A stretch of 14,622 nt of DNA from Candidatus Thorarchaeota archaeon (GTDB lineage Archaea > Asgardarchaeota > Thorarchaeia > Thorarchaeales > Thorarchaeaceae). Made by a program: the position numbers and the translations under genes. Below the pieces are notes generated by a model that ran no database searches, was not told where the DNA came from, and saw nothing but the letters and a program-made list of their open reading frames with translations. The stretch lies in the NCBI GenBank assembly GCA_019057595.1, contig DXJI01000039.1:1-14622 (forward strand), given 5' to 3'. Position 1 is the first letter of the stretch. Every line of letters starts with the position of its first letter. This document shows positions 1 to 6,313 of the stretch, piece after piece.

Positions 1-2
1 AT

Positions 3-242
3 GAGTGGATGGTTGCATTCGATGCTGGTGTGTTCACCGAGTTCATGGAACAACGAGCTCCAGGACATGCTATTCTGGATGACAAGATATACCATCGGGG
101 TTTCTTAGACTTCATTGGTGATATCGAAACACACCTGTCAATTGATGACAAAATGGTCACTGGGCAAATCTTAAAAACACACTGCGACTCCGCTCGCGAT
201 GTAGTACGAATAGCTCAGTGGTGTGACTGTTCTACTGTTTGA
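3..242 (+). CDS. Hypothetical protein, probable C-terminal fragment
   Basis: This reading frame is open at the left edge of the window and ends at a TGA 35 bases before the uL3 start codon. An in-frame ATG lies at 9, but no Shine-Dalgarno sequence can be seen before it, so the gene most likely begins outside the window and only about 79 C-terminal residues are present. The visible part is acidic and soluble, with no membrane segment and a Cys-rich end (WCDCSTV). I do not recognise the family. It does not show the C-terminal pattern of the SPOUT methyltransferase (MTH1/COG2106 family) that often precedes rpl3 in archaea. Its strand and short spacing suggest co-transcription with the ribosomal genes. 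Confidence 0.5.
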   Translation, partial: EWMVAFDAGVFTEFMEQRAPGHAILDDKIYHRGFLDFIGDIETHLSIDDKMVTGQILKTHCDSARDVVRIAQWCDCSTV

Positions 243-277
243 TACCACGAAGGCTGCAAAACTACAGGTGACATTAA

Positions 278-1285
278 ATGGCACATAGGAAGAAACATGC
301 TCCTAGGCGAGGTAGTCTTGCATACTTACCTCGAGGAAGAGCATCAAAATTCGTACCTAGAATTAAGAATTGGCCTTCTTATGATGGTGGTTCCCCAAAG
401 TTACTTGGTTTCATGGGCTACAAGGCAGGAATGACCCATGCGGTGATGACAGTCGACAATCCAGACAGTCCTTTCCAGGGTCAGGAAACCGTGGTTCCAG
501 TCACGGTCATTGACACTCCACCGGTTCGACCATTCTCTATCCGAGGATACAAGGCGACAACATATGGTCTGAAGCTGGTCACAGAGGTTCTTGCCGAAAC
601 CCTCGCAGAGGATCTCCGGAAAGCCATGCCCTTTCCAAAGGGGTATGAATACGGAGCCAAGATGAAAGAGTTTGAAGAGAAGCTCGACTCACTCGTTGAG
701 ATCAGGATGCTTGTTCACACTCAACCAAGACTTGCAGGAGTACCAAAGAAGAAGCCCGACATTTCAGAGTACAAAGTAGGCGCCCCCAACGTCAAAGAAG
801 CCTTTGAATACGCTCAGAGTGTTCTCGGAACAGACGTGCGTGTCGCAGAGATCCTCAATGAGGGAATCCTGGTTGACAGCATTGCAGTGACCAAAGGTCA
901 TGGATTCCAAGGCCCAGTACGACGGTGGGGAATTCGAATTCTCCAACACAAATCACGGAAGACAAAGCGCGGTGTGGGCTGTATTGGTCCATGGACACCC
1001 TCCAACATCAGATACTCTGTCCCCCGACCTGGGCAGACAGGATTTCACACTCGAACCAGCTTCAACAACAAAGTCATGAAGATGGGAGAGCGTGGTGAGG
1101 AAATCACACCCTCTGGAGGTTTCGTGAACTACGGAGTGATTCGCGGCGACTACATAATGCTTCATGGATCTATCCCTGGTACAGTGAAGAGACCAGTGCG
1201 ATTCAGATTCGCCATTCGTCCTAAGAAGGGACATGTGGATGCACCTTCACCGGTGAGCTACATCAGCACATCCTCGAAACAATAG
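278..1285 (+). CDS. rpl3: Large-subunit ribosomal protein uL3 (archaeal L3)
   Basis: uL3 binds 23S rRNA early in assembly of the large ribosomal subunit, and its central loop reaches toward the peptidyl transferase centre. The 335-residue length matches archaeal/eukaryotic L3 and is much longer than bacterial L3. The N-terminus is basic and archaeal in style (HAPRRGSLAYLPRGRASKF). The diagnostic core follows: VTKGHGFQGPVRRWG at about residues 205-219, the basic HKSRKTKRG stretch, and the FHTRTSFN/KMG segment near the C-terminus. The ATG at 278 is preceded by an AGGTGA ribosome binding site at 266-271. It is the first ribosomal gene of the S10-type operon and is followed 16 bases later by uL4. 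The identification is secure. Confidence 0.97.
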   Translation: MAHRKKHAPRRGSLAYLPRGRASKFVPRIKNWPSYDGGSPKLLGFMGYKAGMTHAVMTVDNPDSPFQGQETVVPVTVIDTPPVRPFSIRGYKATTYGLKLVTEVLAETLAEDLRKAMPFPKGYEYGAKMKEFEEKLDSLVEIRMLVHTQPRLAGVPKKKPDISEYKVGAPNVKEAFEYAQSVLGTDVRVAEILNEGILVDSIAVTKGHGFQGPVRRWGIRILQHKSRKTKRGVGCIGPWTPSNIRYSVPRPGQTGFHTRTSFNNKVMKMGERGEEITPSGGFVNYGVIRGDYIMLHGSIPGTVKRPVRFRFAIRPKKGHVDAPSPVSYISTSSKQ

Positions 1286-1301
1286 TGGGAGATGATTATC
1301 T

Positions 1302-2093
1302 GTGTCAACTGTGAAAGCTTTTACATTGAAAGGAAAGACAATCAAAGAGAGAGTTACACTACCCTCCCATTTTGATACTCCATATCGTCCAGATGTGATT
1401 AAGAGGGCAGTGCTCGCAGTCCAGTCACGAAAACGTCAACCCCATGGAGTTGACGAGCTGGCTGGAAAACGTAATACTGCACAGAGCTGGCAGACTGGAC
1501 ATGGTAGGTCGAGAATGCCTCGAGTGAAAGGAAGTGGTACAAGCGCAGCCAACAAGGCGGGATTTGCTCCTGGTACTGTTGGTGGTCGTGTAGCACATCC
1601 ACCAGAAGCCCGAAAAGTGATCATTGAGCGTATTAACACGAAGGAGAATCGCTTAGCAATTCGTTCTGCCATCGCAGCCTCTGCAAAATCTGACTTTGTC
1701 AAGGCACGAGGTCACAATATTGACAATGTTCCTCAGATACCGATGGTTGTGAGTGACAAGTTGGAATCTGTGGCCACAACAAAAGAGGCCTTTGAAGCGC
1801 TCATTTTCCTTGGTCTAGGAGATGATCTTGATAGAGCCAGTAATGGTCGTAGTATCAGAGCTGGTAAGGGCAAGATGCGTGGTCGTAAGATGAAGACTCC
1901 CAAGTCATTGCTGATTGTAGTCGGTGCAGACTCGGGAATTGGCAAATCCGCCCGAAATCTTCCTGGAGTGGATATCACAGAGGTACACGGTTTGAATGCC
2001 GAGCTTCTGGCTCCTGGAACACATCCTGGTCGCCTGGTGGTCTGGACAAAGTCCGCTATTGACAGGCTAGAGAAGGAGAACCTGTTTGTCTGA
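1302..2093 (+). CDS. rpl4: Large-subunit ribosomal protein uL4 (archaeal L4)
   Basis: uL4 lines the nascent-peptide exit tunnel and binds domain I of 23S rRNA. The 263-residue product starts at a GTG at 1302, preceded by GGGAGATGA at 1287-1295; the nearby ATG at 1292 is out of frame. The family signature is the long basic tunnel loop at about residues 55-100, with QSWQTGHGRSRMPRVKGSG followed by GTVGGRVAHPPEARK. Further on come the NRLAIRSAIAAS helix, the GRKMKTPKSLLIV segment and the C-terminal APGTHPGRLVVWTKSAI block. It lies between uL3 and uL23 as in other archaea. The stop codon TGA overlaps the ribosome binding site of uL23, which suggests translational coupling. Confidence 0.97.
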   Translation: MSTVKAFTLKGKTIKERVTLPSHFDTPYRPDVIKRAVLAVQSRKRQPHGVDELAGKRNTAQSWQTGHGRSRMPRVKGSGTSAANKAGFAPGTVGGRVAHPPEARKVIIERINTKENRLAIRSAIAASAKSDFVKARGHNIDNVPQIPMVVSDKLESVATTKEAFEALIFLGLGDDLDRASNGRSIRAGKGKMRGRKMKTPKSLLIVVGADSGIGKSARNLPGVDITEVHGLNAELLAPGTHPGRLVVWTKSAIDRLEKENLFV

Positions 2094-2102
2094 GGTGAGG
2101 AA

Positions 2103-2366
2103 ATGAAAGATCCAAATGAAATCATTATCCGACCTGTCGTGACAGAGGCAAGTCTCGAGGCTGTGGATGAAGAGAACAAACTCATCTTCTACGTGATTCG
2201 TTCTGCGAACAAGAACACGATCAAATGGGCCGTTGAGTCCCTTTACGAGGTCGTGGTCGAGAAAGTCAACACCCTGATAATGCCCGACGGAAAGAAAAAG
2301 GCATTAGTCAGACTGGCACCGGAGTACAGTGCTGCTGAGGTTGCGACAAACCTCGGGATATTCTAA
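2103..2366 (+). CDS. rpl23: Large-subunit ribosomal protein uL23
   Basis: uL23 sits at the rim of the polypeptide exit tunnel and forms part of the docking site for signal recognition particle and nascent-chain factors. The 87-residue length is usual for archaea. The sequence opens with IIIRPVVTEASLEAVDEENKL, the conserved beta-strand/helix start of the family. It continues with NKNTIKWAVESLYEV and the VNTLIMPDGKKKALVRLAP strand pair, and ends in GIF. The ribosome binding site GAGGTGAGG at 2092-2100 overlaps the uL4 stop codon. Gene order and length leave little doubt. Confidence 0.96.
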   Translation: MKDPNEIIIRPVVTEASLEAVDEENKLIFYVIRSANKNTIKWAVESLYEVVVEKVNTLIMPDGKKKALVRLAPEYSAAEVATNLGIF

Positions 2367-2378
2367 GGAGGTCTTCGA

Positions 2379-3098
2379 ATGGGAAGAAGAATTTTGGTTC
2401 AACGCAAAGGTCGTGGAACAACTCAGTGGAGGTCTCCACGCCACAAGAAGATAGCTCCTGCAAGACATCCCAAGTGGGCTCCAGACAGGACCTACGTGGG
2501 TACAATTGTCAACTTGCATCATGAGTCCGGTAGAGGTGCTCCCCTCGCAGAGATTCGCTATGAAGGTGAATCAAAGATTCAATACATGGTGGCACCTGAG
2601 GGAGCTCAGGTCGGTCAGTCTATCGAATGCGGTGAAGACGCAGCTCTAGCAAATGGCAACACCTTGATACTCGAGCATATCCCTGAAGGAACCCCGGTCT
2701 ACAACATTGAGGGTAGCCCTGGTGACGGAGGTAAATATGTGAAGGCCTCAGGTCTTGCAGCCACAATCGTGTCCATTGACAAGTCTAAGGCAATGGTACG
2801 ACTACCAAGCGGTAGACAGAAGGCGTTCAGTCCACGCTGTCGAGCCACAATTGGGATAGTCGCTGGTGGTGGGCGTCAAGAGAAGCCATTCCTAAAGGCT
2901 GGTGCTGTCTGGCATCACGTCCGTGGGAAGGCTAGAAAGTGGCCCGTCGTCAGAGGTGCTGCAATGAATGCGTGCTCACATCCACACGGTGGTGGTTCTC
3001 ACCAGTCTCCTGGTAGGCCAAGCACTGTGAGTAGACATGCTCCACCTGGTCGAAAGGTGGGCAACATCGCTGCCAGACGAACTGGTCGCAAGAAGTAG
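2379..3098 (+). CDS. rpl2: Large-subunit ribosomal protein uL2
   Basis: uL2 is needed for subunit association and peptidyl transferase activity and contacts domain IV of 23S rRNA. The 239-residue length is standard for archaea. The N-terminal GTTQWRSPRHKK region is followed by the OB/SH3-like RNA-binding core. The C-terminal rRNA-binding tail carries the invariant HPHGGG at residues 201-206 and RHAPPGRKVGNIAARRTGRKK-type ending, where the conserved functional His is present. AAGGAGGT at 2365-2372 overlaps the uL23 stop codon and gives a strong ribosome binding site. A hairpin with a T-rich tail follows the stop almost at once, so this looks like the last gene of the operon. In most archaea uS19 would come next. 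Confidence 0.97.
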   Translation: MGRRILVQRKGRGTTQWRSPRHKKIAPARHPKWAPDRTYVGTIVNLHHESGRGAPLAEIRYEGESKIQYMVAPEGAQVGQSIECGEDAALANGNTLILEHIPEGTPVYNIEGSPGDGGKYVKASGLAATIVSIDKSKAMVRLPSGRQKAFSPRCRATIGIVAGGGRQEKPFLKAGAVWHHVRGKARKWPVVRGAAMNACSHPHGGGSHQSPGRPSTVSRHAPPGRKVGNIAARRTGRKK

Positions 3099-3106
3099 AA
3101 TAAGAT

Positions 3107-3139
3107 GAGAGGATTATTCCTCTCTTCTTTCCTTATTTT
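3107..3139 (+). terminator. Terminator-like hairpin after uL2
   Basis: A perfect 7-bp stem (GAGAGGA at 3107-3113, TCCTCTC at 3118-3124) with a TTAT loop starts 9 bases after the uL2 stop. It is followed by a pyrimidine/T-rich tract up to 3139. This would end the ribosomal transcript before the cdrS-ftsZ pair. Archaeal termination depends mainly on the T tract, so the hairpin may be accessory or may protect the 3' end. Confidence 0.6.
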
Positions 3140-3143
3140 AAAA
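3136..3143 (+). promoter_or_regulatory. TATA-like box for the cdrS-ftsZ pair
   Basis: The octamer TTTTAAAA lies just past the hairpin after uL2 and 67 bases before the cdrS start codon. Archaeal transcription starts about 25 bases beyond the TATA centre, which predicts a start near 3165 and a leader of about 45 bases. The same octamer occurs upstream of the Sm-like gene. Inferred from sequence only. Confidence 0.4.
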
Positions 3144-3153
3144 CACAGGTATG

Positions 3154-3166
3154 CTAGTAATACTAG
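3154..3166. promoter_or_regulatory. Perfect palindrome, candidate operator of cdrS-ftsZ
   Basis: CTAGTA-A-TACTAG is a perfect inverted repeat with 6-base arms and a single central base. It sits between the TATA-like box and the predicted transcription start, where a bound protein would block polymerase. Ribbon-helix-helix dimers bind short inverted repeats, and the first gene downstream encodes such a protein, so autoregulation is plausible but unproven. Confidence 0.4.
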
Positions 3167-3179
3167 GACCCATATCTCC

Positions 3180-3207
3180 CTAGTTCCTCAGCATTTCAGA
3201 GGACTAG
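3180..3207 (+). promoter_or_regulatory. Inverted repeat covering the cdrS ribosome binding site
   Basis: CTAGTTCCTC (3180-3189) can pair with GAGGACTAG (3199-3207), leaving one bulged T and a loop of about 9 bases. The 3' arm contains AGAGGA at 3198-3203, the only good Shine-Dalgarno sequence for the cdrS ATG at 3210. Folding in the mRNA would hide it. In DNA the arms are a second pair of the CTAGT half-sites seen in the upstream palindrome. Confidence 0.4.
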
Positions 3208-3209
3208 AT

Positions 3210-3392
3210 ATGCGTCTCATAGCTGTGCATTTGCCCGAGAAGATTGTTGAAGACATTCAACGCCTAGTGGAAAAGGGGCTCTACCCCAACAGATCAGAGG
3301 CCATAAGGAACGCCATTAGAGACCTGTTGAAACGTGAGCTATGGGAGTCCAGCATGAATACAAGTGGTAGGATGAGTGAGGTCATCGGATAA
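3210..3392 (+). CDS. cdrS: Ribbon-helix-helix regulator, CdrS-like
   Basis: This is a 60-residue ribbon-helix-helix DNA-binding protein. The first nine residues (MRLIAVHLP) form the strand that enters the DNA major groove. The two helices follow, with the family motif LYPNRSEAIRNAIRDLL at about residues 24-40. In haloarchaea the short RHH protein CdrS is co-transcribed with ftsZ2 and controls cell division, and the NRSEAIR pattern plus the adjacent ftsZ support the same assignment here. I chose the ATG at 3210 because AGAGGA lies 6 bases before it and the protein then begins directly with the DNA-binding strand. The open frame extends back to 3105, but that part would translate the terminator hairpin. 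The stop codon overlaps the ftsZ ATG by one base (TAATG), so translation is probably coupled. Confidence 0.85.
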   Translation: MRLIAVHLPEKIVEDIQRLVEKGLYPNRSEAIRNAIRDLLKRELWESSMNTSGRMSEVIG

Positions 3393-4651
3393 TGAAATCA
3401 TTGATTGATGCTGCACGCGACCACAGCCGTGGAGAACGAACTCACTCAACTGGCCGTGACATGGGTCAGGCTCGAATCGTTGTTGTGGGCTGTGGCGGTG
3501 CTGGTAACAATACAGTGAAGCGGCTCATGACTATTGGTGTACAGGGTGCTGAGTGTATCGCAATTAACACAGACCGTCAGCACCTGGCAGTCACAACTGC
3601 CCACAGGAAGCTCTTGATCGGAGAGCGGATCACCCGTGGACTAGGTGCAGGTGGATATCCACATGTTGGAAGGGCTGCTGCTGAGGAATCAACTGGACAG
3701 TTAACTGAATTACTAAGAGATGCCGACTTGGTCTTCATCGCTGCAGGAATGGGTGGAGGCACAGGTACAGGCAGTGCTCCTGTTGTAGCGGAAATTGCAA
3801 AGAACAGCGATGCGATTGTTGTGGGCGTCATTACCATGCCTTTCAGCCTTGAGAGAACACGCATCGACAAGGCAAAGTCTGGTCTTGCGCGTCTGCAGGA
3901 GAATGTAGACACCGCAGTCGTGATTGACAATCAAAAGCTCATGGAACTGGTGCCCGACCTACCTCTTGAGGAGGCCTTCGGGGTCGCAGACGAGGTCCTT
4001 GCGAATATGGTGAAGGGAATCACTGAAACCATAACCATGCCCAGCCTGATCAATCTTGACTATGCTGATGTCCGCTCAATCATTTGTAACGGAGGAGTCG
4101 CCTTAGTGGGACTGGGAGAGGCCACAGGTGCAGACCGCGCCAATGATGCAATCAAGAACGCTTTGAACAGTCCACTCCTTGAAGTCGAATGGAACGGTGC
4201 AACAGGAGCACTGATTCATATCACGGGAGGTCCCGACATGAGCCTCGCGGAATCCAACCGAGTCGGTGAGCTGGTTTCTGAAAAGATGAGTCGTGACGCC
4301 AATGTAATCTGGGGAGCCCGGGTTGATCCTAGACTCAGTGGTGTCCTTCGAGTCATGCTTATACTCACAGGAGTAAAGAGTCCTCAGCTACTTCCAAGAT
4401 CAAAGGAAGAGAGAGGATTCTCATCAACGACAAAAAGACTCGCTGAATTTGGAATAATCGGATCACAATCATCTATGATGGGTTCTAAAGAGGCTCGAGC
4501 ACGTGCATTTGGCAAGGTTCCTGAAAAATCTGAAAGGTCTTGGGAGGAACGCCTCAAACCATTAGAGAGAACACTTGCTCGAAAACAGCCGAAGAAGGAA
4601 GATATTAGAAAGAGAGAGATTGACGAGCTCGGTCTTCGAAGACTCCTCTAA
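3392..4651 (+). CDS. ftsZ: Cell division GTPase FtsZ, FtsZ2-type
   Basis: FtsZ is the tubulin homologue that polymerises with GTP into the cytokinetic ring. The 419-residue protein has the N-terminal nucleotide loop [10 protein letters not shown] (31-40), the tubulin signature [12 protein letters not shown] (119-130), and the T7 catalytic loop NLDYAD (221-226) with N221, D223 and D226 present, so it should be an active GTPase. INTDRQHL (59-65), [18 protein letters not shown] (209-226), ITGGPD and NVIWGARV resemble archaeal FtsZ2 more than FtsZ1. After the fold ends near residue 335 comes a basic, charged tail of about 85 residues, ending in [10 protein letters not shown] short hydrophobic C-terminal peptide is where FtsZ partners such as SepF bind in other systems. 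Residues 1-25 are a hydrophilic extension; an internal ATG at 3461 is a weaker alternative start. Confidence 0.96.
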   Translation: MKSLIDAARDHSRGERTHSTGRDMGQARIVVVGCGGAGNNTVKRLMTIGVQGAECIAINTDRQHLAVTTAHRKLLIGERITRGLGAGGYPHVGRAAAEESTGQLTELLRDADLVFIAAGMGGGTGTGSAPVVAEIAKNSDAIVVGVITMPFSLERTRIDKAKSGLARLQENVDTAVVIDNQKLMELVPDLPLEEAFGVADEVLANMVKGITETITMPSLINLDYADVRSIICNGGVALVGLGEATGADRANDAIKNALNSPLLEVEWNGATGALIHITGGPDMSLAESNRVGELVSEKMSRDANVIWGARVDPRLSGVLRVMLILTGVKSPQLLPRSKEERGFSSTTKRLAEFGIIGSQSSMMGSKEARARAFGKVPEKSERSWEERLKPLERTLARKQPKKEDIRKREIDELGLRRLL

Positions 4652-4683
4652 TTTTTCTGGGTTTGTTCATCGCAGCGAAAAAC
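4652..4683. terminator. T-tracts between ftsZ and the Sm-like gene
   Basis: A run of five T directly follows the ftsZ stop (4652-4656), and a run of five A near 4678-4682 reads as T on the other strand. Short T-tracts are the main archaeal terminator signal, so this spot could end both convergent transcripts. No strong hairpin is present. Confidence 0.35.
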
Positions 4684-4749
4684 CTCAATTTACCTAGTTT
4701 TGACTCAGGTATGTGTTAGCATCACATGCTCACGTGTTCATGGTAATTA

Positions 4750-5181
4750 CTATGTTAGACCGTGTTCTTTCAACCAGTCATCTGCTATGACTGCGACTCG
4801 CTCGTAGAGAGGGCCACTTCCCTCAATACCATCCTTTGATATTCGAATCTTGTTCATGACGAGAATAATTCCAGTGTCGGGATAGAACTGAACTCCACCC
4901 GGTGGGAATGTCTTCTCTAGCTCTCTTGCAAGTCCTTCGAGGCTTACCTCTCTCTCGGCAACTGAGAATGAAACAATGCTACTCCCATAGAGGAATATCT
5001 TTGGTATGCTTGTTTCACCGTCAGCAATCACGTCAGAGAGAACAATGCTCAGACTGGTCTGGTCAATACCCTTCAGAGTTCCTGAATAGGTCTTGCCGGT
5101 GCTAATCACCACTTCTACTGTTGCGCCAACAACTGCTGCTAATTCGCGGTTGAAGGCTCTCATCGCTGCGACATCAGACAT
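4750..5181 (-). CDS. Sm-like RNA-associated protein with C-terminal domain (SmAP3-like)
   Basis: The 143-residue protein begins with an Sm fold: Sm1 at about residues 15-52 (VEVVISTGKTYSGTLKGID and the following strand) and Sm2 at about 61-75 (KIFLYGSSIVSF). A second domain of about 65 residues follows, rich in alternating strands and a terminal helix. This two-domain architecture matches archaeal SmAP3, an augmented Sm protein known from crenarchaea, and not the roughly 75-residue SmAP1/2. Sm proteins form heptameric rings that bind U-rich RNA. Here the usual Asn of Sm1 is Ser (S45) and the usual Arg of the Sm2 RG motif is Tyr (Y65), so canonical uridine binding may be lost. The ATG at 5181 has GGTGA about 7 bases upstream. 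The gene is convergent with ftsZ. Confidence 0.8.
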   Translation of the reverse strand: MSDVAAMRAFNRELAAVVGATVEVVISTGKTYSGTLKGIDQTSLSIVLSDVIADGETSIPKIFLYGSSIVSFSVAEREVSLEGLARELEKTFPPGGVQFYPDTGIILVMNKIRISKDGIEGSGPLYERVAVIADDWLKEHGLT

Positions 5182-5232
5182 TTAGTTTCACCACTAAAGC
5201 AATCTATTTCAGAATGGGGCAAAGCCAAGTCG

Positions 5233-5240
5233 TTTTAAAA
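5233..5240 (-). promoter_or_regulatory. TATA-like box for the Sm-like gene
   Basis: TTTTAAAA lies 52 bases upstream of the Sm-like start codon in the direction of that gene. It predicts a start of transcription around 5208 and a leader of about 27 bases containing GGTGA. The octamer is self-complementary, but no matching gene start lies at the right distance on the other strand. Confidence 0.4.
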
Positions 5241-5341
5241 TTGGTGCTAGCACGATATTTCTCCTGGACCATGTCTATCGGTGCTTAAATTGTACTAACA
5301 GACACCCAATCACAGTTTATGCTAGAGTAGAGGCCAAATAT

Positions 5342-6277
5342 ATGGCTGCAACACAAGTTCAAGAAACAACAATCGAAACAGTACACTCCACTTCAACCAA
5401 TGCAAGGAGATCACTTGACCTCATCAAAATTGGAGGAATCATGCTAACAATTGCTGTGGTCTGGCGGATTGTGGATCAATTTGTGCTCGGTCTAGGTGCC
5501 ACATGGATGAACATCTTTCCTTCAAAGCTGTTTCCATTCCTGATACTTCTCGGGTTTTTCTGGAAATACAGACAAGGTGAGCTTGATTCAGTTCTAGGTC
5601 TCTCCCGTGAGAGGAAGGGGACGCATCTTGCATTAGGACTCCTGATAGGTATCATAATCGCCGTGGGAATTGACTTTGGAGGGACAATCATCTACGCTCT
5701 ACTGATTGATCCTACATATCCCCTTCAGCTCCACATCCTCAATGAAGGATTGCTCGGATACATGTTCATCTTTTTCCTGACTAATGCGTTTCTTGAGGAA
5801 ACTCTATTTCGAGGACTATTGATTAACGGTTTTCAGACACGATATACACCCAACAAGTCAATCCTGTTGTCAGCCGCTATCTTTGGTGTTTGGCATGCTG
5901 GTTGGCCCATCATCAATGGTGGAGAGGGTGTTGCGATTCAAGTAGCATCAATGGTCTTCTTCACAACGATTCTTGGGATCTTCTTTGGAATATACTATGT
6001 GAAGTTCACTTCTGGACGGTCCCTCCTGGGACCAATAGTTATTCACACTATTATCAACTTCGTCAGTGAATGCTTCAAGATTGGTCCTGAACCAGTAATT
6101 CAAGGTCCCGACCTAGTCTTTTCCAATGGTGGCCTAATGTCTGTCACACTTCTGATGTTCCTCTTGACGTTCATTCCTCTGAGCCTATTCCTTTCGAGGT
6201 TCAAGACTGAACAGGTCATCAATTTGTGGCGGAGATTTAGAGGCAAAGAAATCGACGAAATGACTCTGAAAATATGA
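5342..6277 (+). CDS. CPBP-family intramembrane metalloprotease homologue
   Basis: This 311-residue polytopic membrane protein carries all three motifs of the CPBP (Abi/Rce1-like) family. They are EETLFRG with E152, E153 and R157; FGVWHAGW with F181 and H185; and HTIIN with H235 and N239. These residues form the metal site and catalytic centre inside the membrane in this family. About eight hydrophobic segments are visible, after a hydrophilic N-terminus of about 25 residues rich in Thr and Ser. Known members process CAAX-prenylated proteins or mature peptides, or act in immunity to bacteriocins; the substrate here cannot be told. The ATG at 5342 follows AGAGG by about 8 bases. The next gene also encodes a membrane protein and is only 36 bases away, so the two may be co-transcribed. 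Confidence 0.88.
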   Translation: MAATQVQETTIETVHSTSTNARRSLDLIKIGGIMLTIAVVWRIVDQFVLGLGATWMNIFPSKLFPFLILLGFFWKYRQGELDSVLGLSRERKGTHLALGLLIGIIIAVGIDFGGTIIYALLIDPTYPLQLHILNEGLLGYMFIFFLTNAFLEETLFRGLLINGFQTRYTPNKSILLSAAIFGVWHAGWPIINGGEGVAIQVASMVFFTTILGIFFGIYYVKFTSGRSLLGPIVIHTIINFVSECFKIGPEPVIQGPDLVFSNGGLMSVTLLMFLLTFIPLSLFLSRFKTEQVINLWRRFRGKEIDEMTLKI

Positions 6278-6313
6278 TTATGATAACTCAAAATAAAATG
6301 AGGTTTAGAAAAA

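Noticed and set aside
3105..3209. N-terminal extension of the RHH protein (35 extra residues)
   Set aside because: It would be translated from the terminator hairpin, the TATA-like box and the palindromes, has no ribosome binding site, and RHH proteins begin with the strand that starts at 3210.
4691..4716. TACCTAGT and CAGGTATG near the end of ftsZ as a copy of the cdrS leader elements
   Set aside because: Only short words are shared with the 3145-3166 region, in different order and without the inverted repeat; probably chance.
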